The notes beneath the pieces were generated by a model that had not been told where the DNA came from, did not search any database, and saw only the letters and a list, made by a program, of their open reading frames with translations. Position numbers and translations under genes: made by a program. Below, in pieces: positions 9,959 through 18,347 of a stretch of 64,000 nt of DNA (the stretch's first letter is position 1; each line of letters begins with the position of its first letter). Origin of the DNA: Thalassotalea atypica (GTDB lineage: Bacteria > Pseudomonadota > Gammaproteobacteria > Enterobacterales > Alteromonadaceae); the NCBI RefSeq assembly GCF_030295975.1, contig NZ_AP027364.1, forward strand, positions 3,162,001 to 3,226,000, written 5' to 3'.

Positions 9959-10633
9959 TTGACTTCTATAAACATTCCACAATCAGAAGCAGAACTCACT
10001 GCACGTGCGCATGCTCTTTCAGGCTTAACATTAGGTGAAATCGCACAACAACAAAATATTGAAGTTCCTCAAAACTTGCTTCGAGATAAAGGCTGGACTG
10101 GGTTGCTATTAGAACTCGTTTTAGGGGCAAGCGCCGGCTCGAAACCTATTCCCGATTTCCCTGGATTAGGCATTGAACTTAAAACTCTGCCTATCAACAA
10201 ACAAGGCAAGCCGCTAGAAACAACTTTTGTTTCTGTCGCCCCTTTGACGGGATTGATCGGTGCGCGTTGGGAAAACTCTCACGTTAAACACAAACTCTCA
10301 CGCGTGCTTTGGGTGCCCGTTATTGCCGAGCGCCATATTCCGGTGAAAGATCGTACTATTTGCACACCGTTTTTATGGTCTCCATCTATAGAAGAAGAAC
10401 GACTTTTGGCGGACGATTGGCAAGAACTCACTGACATGATTGTGCTAGGTGAAGTGGAAAAAATACATGGTAAGCACGGACAAGTGCTACAATTACGGCC
10501 TAAAGCTGCAAACAGCAAAGTAAAAACCGCCGCATTTGACAAAAATGGTAAACCATTTCAAACCTTACCGCGTGGCTTTTATTTAAAAATTCCTTTCACG
10601 CAGATGTTGATTACAAAAAATCTGATTATCTAA
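9959..10633 (+). CDS. mutH: DNA mismatch repair endonuclease MutH
   Basis: MutH nicks the unmethylated strand at hemimethylated GATC sites during methyl-directed mismatch repair, activated by MutL. The 224-residue protein contains the type II-like catalytic block [13 protein letters not shown] (the D, E and K residues of the active site) after [10 protein letters not shown], and [15 protein letters not shown] in the C-terminal half. The start is a TTG codon; no in-frame ATG exists before the conserved N terminus. Presence of MutH implies Dam methylation in this organism. Confidence 0.95.
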   Translation: MTSINIPQSEAELTARAHALSGLTLGEIAQQQNIEVPQNLLRDKGWTGLLLELVLGASAGSKPIPDFPGLGIELKTLPINKQGKPLETTFVSVAPLTGLIGARWENSHVKHKLSRVLWVPVIAERHIPVKDRTICTPFLWSPSIEEERLLADDWQELTDMIVLGEVEKIHGKHGQVLQLRPKAANSKVKTAAFDKNGKPFQTLPRGFYLKIPFTQMLITKNLII

Positions 10634-10732
10634 ATATACAAATCAAGCGCCAGCGTATACTCTTAATTAAATCATTACCCAGACGTTAAGGTGATGTAAT
10701 TATAATTAATGTACTAGCTATGCAGGTTTAAA

Positions 10733-12154
10733 TTGAAACTTATAAAAAAGTTTAATCGATATATTAGCGTTTTATTTATAATGACTATTGTAATTACCGC
10801 GTTAACATCGTACTACTCCTTTAATCAAATCGTTCATAGTCATGTGCGCGTGCAGCAGCAAGCCTCGGTGCCGCTCTATAGTTTGATCACCAATGAAATA
10901 ATCAGACCGCTTACTGTTGCGTCTTTTATGGCTCGTGACAAATTCTTGCTTGATGTTGCTGATGGTGACACCATCGATATCGATTATATACATGGTTATT
11001 TGGACCACCTATCACACCACTATGAGATGCTCTCATTTGTTGCTTTTGAAAAGCACAATATTTCAATGGACTCCAAGAAAAAGACATTCAGTTTAGATGC
11101 AGAAAAAGCGGAATGGTATCCAAGATTAAAAGCCTTACCTGCCAATCAATTTATTGATTTTGGCAATGCTGAAAACCCACATTTGTATTTTGATATTAAG
11201 ATATTCAATGAAGAAAAAGAGTTTCTTGGTTTTGCTGGCGTTGCCGTGGATTTAGATTATTTTGCTAATGCCTTTCGAGAGTTTCAGCAGCGCTTTGGTA
11301 TTGAGCTGGTTTTTGTTGATAAAGAAGGCGTTATAACCTTAACATCAAACCACCTGATGAAAACCGAAGAGCATCATCGCAAAGACGAACAAATTAACGT
11401 CAATAGTCTTCAGTGGTATAAAACCTATACTGAACAAAAAACCGATACTAACGATGTTATCTTGCCAGAGATGAATTTAATCGTTTCTGTTTTACCTATT
11501 CCAGAAATCGACTGGCAAGTCTATATCATCATGCCGCCAGCAAGCTCACAAAGTGAGTATTGGAAAATATTTATTCAAAAATTTTTAATTGTATTTTCTG
11601 TTGCTATTACGCTGGTTCTTCTATGTAAATTTACTTTAAACACATTTAGAAAAGACTTGGCGAAAGACACAGAAACAGACTTTTTAACTAATCTGCCAAC
11701 ACGTGGGTTTATCCATTGGCATTATGAGCAATTGCAGTCAGAACACCAAGACGTCGCTTTGGTCATAGCAGACATTGACAACTTTAAAAACATCAATGAC
11801 CAGTACGGCCACTTAACTGGTGACAACGTCATCAAAGCAATTGCAGAACATATTCACCAAAATATGCGTAATATTGACATTGTAGGACGCTGGGGTGGCG
11901 AAGAATTTATTATGTTGTTGCCCGATATTAAAGCCGAAAGAGCCAATGAAGTCATTGAACGTCTAAGAAGCTCAATTGAGCAAATGCGTATTGAAGCAGA
12001 GTTGCCTAATATGTTCGTTAATACGACGGTCAGTTTCGGTCTCACTGACGGTGACATCCAAAGAGAGTCATTGGAGCAGTTAATTACTAAAGCCGACAAA
12101 GCACTTTATCAAGCAAAATCTGCAGGTAGAAATAGAGCCGTAATTTTTAAATAA
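10733..12154 (+). CDS. Membrane diguanylate cyclase with periplasmic Cache-like sensor
   Basis: The 473-residue protein has a membrane helix at about residues 10-30, a periplasmic region of about 250 residues resembling a double Cache sensor, a second helix near 280-302 and a C-terminal GGDEF domain. The active-site motif is GGEEF (388-392), and the inhibitory I-site RNID lies five residues before it, so this should be an active, product-inhibited diguanylate cyclase making c-di-GMP. The start codon is TTG with an AGG about 7 nt upstream. No signal ligand can be inferred. It is unlinked to the genes on either side. Confidence 0.9.
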   Translation: MKLIKKFNRYISVLFIMTIVITALTSYYSFNQIVHSHVRVQQQASVPLYSLITNEIIRPLTVASFMARDKFLLDVADGDTIDIDYIHGYLDHLSHHYEMLSFVAFEKHNISMDSKKKTFSLDAEKAEWYPRLKALPANQFIDFGNAENPHLYFDIKIFNEEKEFLGFAGVAVDLDYFANAFREFQQRFGIELVFVDKEGVITLTSNHLMKTEEHHRKDEQINVNSLQWYKTYTEQKTDTNDVILPEMNLIVSVLPIPEIDWQVYIIMPPASSQSEYWKIFIQKFLIVFSVAITLVLLCKFTLNTFRKDLAKDTETDFLTNLPTRGFIHWHYEQLQSEHQDVALVIADIDNFKNINDQYGHLTGDNVIKAIAEHIHQNMRNIDIVGRWGGEEFIMLLPDIKAERANEVIERLRSSIEQMRIEAELPNMFVNTTVSFGLTDGDIQRESLEQLITKADKALYQAKSAGRNRAVIFK

Positions 12155-12202
12155 AAGCGCACACGAGAATATAAGCGTACGCGTCTAAACGGCTATAAAT
12201 GT

Positions 12203-13066
12203 CTATAAATGGCTTACGCTAATTTTCTGAGCCATTGAAACCTGTCTTCCGGCAGGAAAACATTGCCAATCAGTATTTGCGGGTTCTAAACAAACAAATT
12301 CATTTTCACTATGTAGGTGAAGATCTTTCATCTTACTCGCAGTGTCGGCACCAGGATTCCATAACACCCATTGATCACAGTTGGTAGAAGAAACCGTGAT
12401 TTTTCGCTGTAAACCCTCATCAACAATATCCATGTCATTACTGCTGTAATAGATTCTATCCATTGGGCCAACCATATTGGCTTTTTGATCGCTGATCTTT
12501 TTATCACCTGATAACTTACAGTCAAAAAGTACATCGTTAAGACATTCAATTTTCACTTTGGAGGGGTTGCTAACAGTAAAATAACTATGCAATGCCCCAG
12601 TATATTGTGCCTCTTGGTTAGATAAATTCTCCATGATAAGTTCTTGTTTGAATACATCACCAAAAAATAGTTTTTGCGTCAACCTGGCTTCATTAGGCCA
12701 TAAATCATGTATATCTTTACCTTGCCAACTCAACGTAATTTCAATACCCGTAGCAATAATATTCACCTTGTCTAATAGCCAAGTTTGCGTACGAGCAAAC
12801 CCATGGTTACCGCCGTTTTGATAACCTCCAAACCAAGGCCAGCATAGGGGAATACCTCCTCGTATGGCCGTACCGTTGCCAAAAGCGGAGTCTTTACTTA
12901 GCCAAAATACATCTTCATGTCCCGTAGGTTGCCAGCTCAACACTTGGCCCCCATAGAGACTGACTTGGGCTTTACAAGCTTTATGCGTTATATCTAATGC
13001 GCCTACTTCGCCAGTTACCGTTACAAGTGATACCGCGCCGTATTCGTTTTCATTAATAAGGGTCAT
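12203..13066 (-). CDS. D-hexose-6-phosphate mutarotase (aldose 1-epimerase family)
   Basis: The 287-residue protein belongs to the YeaD-like branch of aldose 1-epimerases, which interconvert anomers of hexose 6-phosphates. Visible family features are SLYGGQVLSWQPTGHEDVFWLS, then AIRGGIPLCWPWFG (Arg for phosphate binding), HGFARTQTW (catalytic His), the ALHSYFTV segment (second His) and the C-terminal FVCLEPANT (catalytic Glu). It is the last gene of a three-gene minus-strand cluster with an enolase-superfamily dehydratase 7 bp upstream and a class II aldolase, so here it may serve sugar or sugar-acid catabolism. Confidence 0.9.
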   Translation of the reverse strand: MTLINENEYGAVSLVTVTGEVGALDITHKACKAQVSLYGGQVLSWQPTGHEDVFWLSKDSAFGNGTAIRGGIPLCWPWFGGYQNGGNHGFARTQTWLLDKVNIIATGIEITLSWQGKDIHDLWPNEARLTQKLFFGDVFKQELIMENLSNQEAQYTGALHSYFTVSNPSKVKIECLNDVLFDCKLSGDKKISDQKANMVGPMDRIYYSSNDMDIVDEGLQRKITVSSTNCDQWVLWNPGADTASKMKDLHLHSENEFVCLEPANTDWQCFPAGRQVSMAQKISVSHL

Positions 13067-13073
13067 TGCCTAC

Positions 13074-14249
13074 CTACTTAACAGTGACATGAGGTGAATG
13101 TTTTACAACATCATCATTAAGTTCAATACCAATGCCAGGTAATTCTGAGACTTCAAAGAAACCATCAACCGGCTGCGGATCTTGAATACACAACTCCCTA
13201 TTCCACGACTTAATCGCATAGGTATGATGTTCGTGAATTAAGAAATTAGGGATCGCTGTTTCCAAATGCAGTGACGCAGCGGTCGCTACTGGCCCACCAC
13301 ACACGTGCGCCTGAATGCGAATATCATAAACATCGGCGTAATCACAGACTTTCTTGGCTTCAGTAAAGCCACCACATAATCCGACATCAGGTTGCAGTAC
13401 ATCAATGCTTTGCGCCTCAAAATAAGGACGTACATCCCAACGATGGTACAAACGTTCTCCGCCAGCAATAGGAACGTTTACACGATCAGAGACTTTCTTA
13501 TGCACTGCTGAATTTAAATAATTCACCGGCTCTTCATACATCATACAACCCACTTCTTCGATCACTTCGCCCATTTGTATAGCGGAGGCCGCGCCCATTA
13601 ATGAGTGAGACTCAAAAATTATATCCACATCTTCACCCACAGCACTTCTTATCGCGCGCAGGCGATCACCAAATAAACGCATTTGTGGCTTGGTAAATAA
13701 TTTCGTGCGATCAAAAGAAGATGTACCATCTTTATCATAAACAATAGGATCCACCTTCACAGCGTCATATCCTTCGGCTACCGCTTTAAGCGCAGCTTCT
13801 GCATATTCTTGTGGTTCTAGTAGCTTTTTACATTCTTTATCCCAATCGAACTGTAATTGACTGGCATAAGTACGAAGCTTGCCATTCACTTTTCCGCCGA
13901 GCAGTTGATAAACAGGAACGCCTAGCGCCTTGCCCTTAATATCCCAAAGTGCAGTATCAATAGCGCTCATTGCTGAATACAGCACAGGCCCGCCGCCTAA
14001 ACCCCAAAAACTTTCACGCAACATCCGCGACCATAACAATTCAGTTTGAAATGGATTAAAACCTATTAATATCGCTTCTGCGATTTCTTTTATCATCGCT
14101 GCTGCCGCACTATGACCCCAGTCATACGCAAGGCCCGCTTCACCAACGCCAGTAATACCTTCGTCAGTATGAATACGAATAAAAACCGGATTCCAAGGTG
14201 GGCGTTCTGGGCAGTGAATATCAAAAATTTCTACGTGGGTAACTTTCAT
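13074..14249 (-). CDS. Enolase-superfamily (mandelate racemase/muconate lactonizing) sugar-acid dehydratase
   Basis: The 391-residue protein has the N-terminal capping domain (VEIFDIHCPERPPWNP, GITGVGEAGLAY) and the C-terminal barrel of the enolase superfamily. Lysine of the KVDP motif, metal ligands in IIFESHS, YEEP and GGER, and a His in QAHVCGG are consistent with a mandelate-racemase-subgroup acid sugar dehydratase such as galactonate-type enzymes. The exact substrate cannot be read from sequence. It is flanked by a class II aldolase and a mutarotase, which supports a role in uronic or aldonic acid breakdown. Confidence 0.85.
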   Translation of the reverse strand: MKVTHVEIFDIHCPERPPWNPVFIRIHTDEGITGVGEAGLAYDWGHSAAAAMIKEIAEAILIGFNPFQTELLWSRMLRESFWGLGGGPVLYSAMSAIDTALWDIKGKALGVPVYQLLGGKVNGKLRTYASQLQFDWDKECKKLLEPQEYAEAALKAVAEGYDAVKVDPIVYDKDGTSSFDRTKLFTKPQMRLFGDRLRAIRSAVGEDVDIIFESHSLMGAASAIQMGEVIEEVGCMMYEEPVNYLNSAVHKKVSDRVNVPIAGGERLYHRWDVRPYFEAQSIDVLQPDVGLCGGFTEAKKVCDYADVYDIRIQAHVCGGPVATAASLHLETAIPNFLIHEHHTYAIKSWNRELCIQDPQPVDGFFEVSELPGIGIELNDDVVKHSPHVTVK

Positions 14250-14320
14250 GGCAGTTAACTCTTTTGTTTTAACCCTAAGCCTATAGCTAGGATCATTAAT
14301 AATACTTGGTTATTGATTTG

Positions 14321-15103
14321 CTATGAAGCAAACGTCGGGTCTGATTTGTACACACGGCGTAACATCGCTGGCCAAGATTTTTGCCCGCCTGTTAACCCTG
14401 TATGTACTATATTGGCTTGCGCTTTAATGCCATCAACAATGCTTTGGTCAATGAATACGGGTGGCTTGCCGGTGGCTTGAATTTGTAATTGCACCTGACA
14501 CGCGCGAACAAGATCATACATATGCATAAAAGCATCACCAATAGTTGCACCTAGCGTCATACCGCCATGGTTTCTTAACAGCATAAAATTAGCATGGCCT
14601 AAGTCTTGTTGCAGTCTTGCTTTCTCTTGTGCATTAACCGCCAAGCCTTCATATTCATGATAACTCATTGACGCCAAGGCAAAAGCTGAATACTGACTTA
14701 ACGGCTGTAATCCCTCTTCCAATGTCGCTATCGCTATCGTGTCATTGTTATGAAGGTGCAAAACACACATTGCATCATGCCTAACCTCATGTACAGCGCT
14801 ATGGATGGTGAAGCCTGCTGGGTTAATTTCAAATGGACAATCTTGATCTAAAATATTGCCCTCAAGGTCTATCTTAACCAAATTTGAAGCAGTAACTTCA
14901 TCAAAGGCCAATCCAAAGGCATTAATAAGAAATTCGTCTGTATCTGGAATACGTGCTGAAATATGGGTGTAGATAAGATCATCCCAGCCATGCATTTGCA
15001 CCAAACGATAACAAGCAGCTAAATCAACACGGGTTTGCCACTCAATGTCTGACACTTTGTTTTTTAAATCAGGGATTGGAATTTCAAACATCACAATACT
15101 CAT
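14321..15103 (-). CDS. Class II aldolase/adducin family protein
   Basis: The 260-residue protein has the class II aldolase fold. The zinc-binding HLHN motif and the later LLRNHGGMTLG, which supplies another His, are present, as is the AFMHMYDLVRACQVQLQ helix. Bacterial members cleave or decarboxylate phosphorylated sugars or act on hydroxy acids; some members are of unknown activity. I prefer the ATG at 15103 over the TTG one codon earlier. It is the first gene of the cluster with the dehydratase and mutarotase, 71 bp apart, so a joint sugar-acid pathway is likely. Confidence 0.85.
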   Translation of the reverse strand: MSIVMFEIPIPDLKNKVSDIEWQTRVDLAACYRLVQMHGWDDLIYTHISARIPDTDEFLINAFGLAFDEVTASNLVKIDLEGNILDQDCPFEINPAGFTIHSAVHEVRHDAMCVLHLHNNDTIAIATLEEGLQPLSQYSAFALASMSYHEYEGLAVNAQEKARLQQDLGHANFMLLRNHGGMTLGATIGDAFMHMYDLVRACQVQLQIQATGKPPVFIDQSIVDGIKAQANIVHTGLTGGQKSWPAMLRRVYKSDPTFAS

Positions 15104-15213
15104 CAAAGGATAAAAGTAATTTATAGGGCAACTTTAGCCGACTCAGCCATTTATATAAAGTCTTGAATCGGCTAAGTTATAGCAATAATTTTTAACGGTG
15201 GGTATAGCAATAC

Positions 15214-16056
15214 GTGTGCATTTTATTTACAGCGATTAATCAACACCCAAACTACCCGGTGATCATTTGCGCCAATCGAGATGAATTTCATCAACGTCCT
15301 ACCAAAACCATGCATTTATGGAAAAGTAAAACCGATGATGAACACATCATCGCAGGAAAGGATTTACAAGCTGGCGGAACTTGGCTTGGCATTAATGCTT
15401 CACCTATGGTGGATGCTGCTGAACGAATTTCATTTAGTGCATTAACCAACTACCGACTAGGTAAAGCACAAACCGACACCGACAATTTCAGCTCACGAGG
15501 AGAGCTAGTAACCAAAGCACTGCGTCAAAAACCTGCTCAATTACTGGCTTATTTGAGTATGCACGCAAATGATTACCAAGGATTTAACTTAATCTATGGT
15601 CAACTTTGCCCGGAATCTACTGCGCTGTATTGCTTCGATAGCGTTAAAAAGAAAGAAACGCAATTACATGATGGTTTTCACAGCATTTGTAATGGTGCAC
15701 TTGATGATATTTGGCCGAAAATGGCCGCGGGACAAAATAAGTTAAAGCAATATGTTACTCAGGAAAAAGCGCTAAACGTTGATTATTTAATGTCATTGAT
15801 GCAAAACACTACCCAAGCGCCGGGTCATTTGTTGCCTAATACTGGCGTACCATTAGATTGGGAACAACGACTCAGTTCTATCTTCATCGTTTCACCTGAA
15901 TATGGAACACGCTCTACTTGTGTTTTATTAATGAATAATCAAGGTGACGTAAGCATTTACCAGCAGGAGTACAACGCATTAGGCCAAGTGTTCAATACCA
16001 ACCACTTTGCAGTTTCTGCCTCAACCCATGCCTTTAAAAATACCAACAATCAGTAA
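15214..16056 (+). CDS. NRDE family protein (TANGO2 homologue)
   Basis: The 280-residue protein starts MCILFTAINQHPNYPVIICANRDE: cysteine directly after the initiator Met and the Asn-Arg-Asp-Glu motif that names the family. Further conserved segments are GGTWLGIN and NYR near the middle. The fold is related to Ntn hydrolases with an N-terminal Cys; TANGO2 homologues are linked to haem or lipid handling in eukaryotes, but bacterial activity is not settled. Translation begins at GTG (15214), the only start that puts Cys at position 2. Its last 36 bp overlap the small membrane-protein gene on the other strand. Confidence 0.88.
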   Translation: MCILFTAINQHPNYPVIICANRDEFHQRPTKTMHLWKSKTDDEHIIAGKDLQAGGTWLGINASPMVDAAERISFSALTNYRLGKAQTDTDNFSSRGELVTKALRQKPAQLLAYLSMHANDYQGFNLIYGQLCPESTALYCFDSVKKKETQLHDGFHSICNGALDDIWPKMAAGQNKLKQYVTQEKALNVDYLMSLMQNTTQAPGHLLPNTGVPLDWEQRLSSIFIVSPEYGTRSTCVLLMNNQGDVSIYQQEYNALGQVFNTNHFAVSASTHAFKNTNNQ

Positions 16057-16194
16057 AACAAACACTAATACCATGATAATTTTGCTGTACTTCCCTTGCT
16101 CTTTGGCATCAAGGGGTTTACCAAAACGTTCGCCTAGAATAACCATAAGCGCCACGCCACCAAACACACACGCTAAAATAACCAATAATGCCAT
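16021..16194 (-). CDS. Small two-helix membrane protein, unknown function
   Basis: The predicted 57-residue protein has two hydrophobic helices (about LLVILACVFGGVALMVIL and IIMVLVFVLLIVGIF) joined by a charged loop GERFGKPLDAKEQGKYSK. I chose the ATG at 16194 because AGGTG lies six bases upstream; a GTG at 16203 would add three residues. Its 3' end overlaps the NRDE gene tail by 36 bp on the opposite strand. The clean amphipathic layout, well-placed ribosome site and compact size support a real gene, although I recognise no family. Confidence 0.6.
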   Translation of the reverse strand: MALLVILACVFGGVALMVILGERFGKPLDAKEQGKYSKIIMVLVFVLLIVGIFKGMG

Positions 16195-16342
16195 TATATT
16201 CACCTAGTCGCTCAATATATCTTCACTCTAACTAGTTTTGATATATTTAGCTTTAAAATCTCTACTATTCTATTAACATATCCTAAGATATCAGTAAGTT
16301 TTACTTAACCTCAAGTATTTGCCCGAAAGGAACTGTTGCTAA

Positions 16343-17566
16343 ATGATGCAAAGTGAAGAGTTTAAACAAAAAAGACGTTTTATTATTAGCTTAGGTAAGG
16401 CGTTACACCAATTTGGAACAAACTCTTTTCGCTCTGAAGCACATTTACAGAGCGTTGCGCTGTTTTTAGGCATGAAGGCCTCTTTTATCATCACCCCTAT
16501 CTCGTTGACGTTTATATTGATTGACGAAGAATTCAACGAACACAATTACATTGTTCGTGTAAAACCAGGCGATTTAGACTTAGGCTCACTTGCACGAACT
16601 GATGAATTGGTGGACGAGCTAAGCTCGGGTCAACGCAGCCTTGAAGAGGCAACGCAGCGCTTAGAAGATATCAGTAATAAGTCTGAGCCATACGGAAAGG
16701 TGCTTTCTTTCTTTGCATTTGGCGCTTCAAGCGGCGCATTTGCCATGTTAATGCATACCAGTTGGAATGATGTATTCTGGGCAACCTTGCTGGGTTTTGT
16801 CGTCTGTATTTTTATCTTTTGGTCAGAACGTTCTAAACGCGTCACCGAAATGCTAGAGCCCATGTCAGCATTAGTTGTCGCCATGTTGGCTTCACTGATC
16901 ACCAACATTGACTCTCAGATCAATATGCCGCTCGTGATCCTCTCAGCTATCATTGCCTTTATTCCTGGTCTTGCTTTAACACTTGGCTTATCTGAGCTAG
17001 CCGCACGCCATTTAGTTTCAGGAACAGCGCGCATTATGGATGCACTAATGGTGTTATTTAAACTCTATTTTGGCGCCGTACTGGGCATGGCTTTAGGTGA
17101 TTTATTTTGGGGAACAGCAGATTTAATCTCAGCCACACCACCGCCGAAGTGGACATCATGGGCAGCTGTTACCACATTATCAATTAGCCTTGTGATCTTA
17201 TTCAAAGTTCGTGTAAAAGATGCGCCATGGGGCATCATCGCCGGTTATGTCGCTTACGGAACAACCTTGCTTGCTAGCCCCTACTTAGGATTTGCTTTAG
17301 GCGCCTTTGCCGGTGCTTTTGCTTTAGGTATTTACAGTAATATCTTCGCCCGTGTCATGAACTTACCCTCAAGTATTGTGATGTTACTTGGGCTTGTCGT
17401 GCTTGTGCCCGGCAGTAAAGTGTATATAGGCTTAAACACCGCCGTATCAGGCCAGTCAATACTCAACACCACTGATATTGGCTCACAAACATTTTTGATA
17501 TTTATGTCTTTGGTTGCCGGCTTAATATTTGCTAATGTGGCAGTCAGGTCACGAAAAACGCTTTAA
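16343..17566 (+). CDS. Threonine/serine exporter ThrE family protein
   Basis: The 407-residue protein combines both halves of the ThrE family: an N-terminal cytosolic/YjjP-like region (LGKALHQFGTNSFRSEAHL, near residues 17-35) and about ten membrane helices including FIPGLALTLGLSELAARHLVSGTARIMDA, then the YjjB-like half with LVVLVPGSKVYIGLN. Proteins of this family export threonine and serine (or, for YjjPB, succinate). The fused single-chain form is seen here instead of two genes. A TetR-type regulator gene overlaps or follows directly, and may control it. Confidence 0.87.
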   Translation: MMQSEEFKQKRRFIISLGKALHQFGTNSFRSEAHLQSVALFLGMKASFIITPISLTFILIDEEFNEHNYIVRVKPGDLDLGSLARTDELVDELSSGQRSLEEATQRLEDISNKSEPYGKVLSFFAFGASSGAFAMLMHTSWNDVFWATLLGFVVCIFIFWSERSKRVTEMLEPMSALVVAMLASLITNIDSQINMPLVILSAIIAFIPGLALTLGLSELAARHLVSGTARIMDALMVLFKLYFGAVLGMALGDLFWGTADLISATPPPKWTSWAAVTTLSISLVILFKVRVKDAPWGIIAGYVAYGTTLLASPYLGFALGAFAGAFALGIYSNIFARVMNLPSSIVMLLGLVVLVPGSKVYIGLNTAVSGQSILNTTDIGSQTFLIFMSLVAGLIFANVAVRSRKTL

Positions 17567-17579
17567 CAAAAAAGATTCT

Positions 17580-18185
17580 ATGTCGAAAACAAAATCCAAG
17601 TACCACCACGGCGACTTACGTCCTTCATTACTTAATGCAGCTACAAGCATGATTAACGAAGGAGGCGTTGAAGCCCTGTCACTTAGAAAGCTTGCTGAGC
17701 AGGTAGGCGTCTCTCGTACCGCTACTTACCATCATTTCAAAGACAAGCACGACCTACTATGTGCTGTCGCCGCTCAAGGGTTTGCCAAATGGCACACCAT
17801 TGAAGAAGAGATCTTTAATGATACCTCGTTAACTGTGCATGAAAGATACCGAAAATTCGTGTTTAGCTATATCGAGTTTGCTTCACAAAACCCTGCTATT
17901 TATGACCTAATGTTTGGTAATACCCTTTGGAAACATAACCAAGCAAATCAAGCATTACGTGACATTGCTTACCCCTGCTTTCAATACCAAGTTGACATGA
18001 CCAAAGCTTGGCAGGAAAAAGGTATTTTACCGCAAGGTGAAGCCACCCTCCGACTAGCCCAAGTAACATGGAGCACCATGCATGGCATGGCCAGATTGAT
18101 CATTGATGGCATCTACGCAGACGCCAGCAGCATAGAAGAAATGTGCGAGTGTGCAGTGAATTTATTCATGCAATCAAAAGTTTAG
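17580..18185 (+). CDS. TetR/AcrR family transcriptional regulator
   Basis: The 201-residue protein begins with a TetR helix-turn-helix: HHGDLRPSLLNAATSMINEGG, ALSLRKLAEQVGVSRTATYHHFKDKHDLLCAV. The C-terminal part fits the WHG/TetR_C_13 ligand domain. I place the start at ATG 17580 (MSKTKSKYHHG), 13 bp after the exporter stop; the upstream in-frame ATG at 17529 lies inside that gene. It probably regulates the ThrE-type exporter or a distant target; no palindromic operator was noted nearby. Confidence 0.88.
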   Translation: MSKTKSKYHHGDLRPSLLNAATSMINEGGVEALSLRKLAEQVGVSRTATYHHFKDKHDLLCAVAAQGFAKWHTIEEEIFNDTSLTVHERYRKFVFSYIEFASQNPAIYDLMFGNTLWKHNQANQALRDIAYPCFQYQVDMTKAWQEKGILPQGEATLRLAQVTWSTMHGMARLIIDGIYADASSIEEMCECAVNLFMQSKV

Positions 18186-18347
18186 CCATAAAGTGCTAAT
18201 CAGCGTATATATTTTGATACATAATACCCATCGTAACCGTTAACATTTAATTAACAACTCACTGGTAATTTAAGTGCTTAAAAACTACGATGCTACATTA
18301 GGCCTAAAAGATGGCCCAACTAATTCTAAGAAAATTGAGAAACAACA

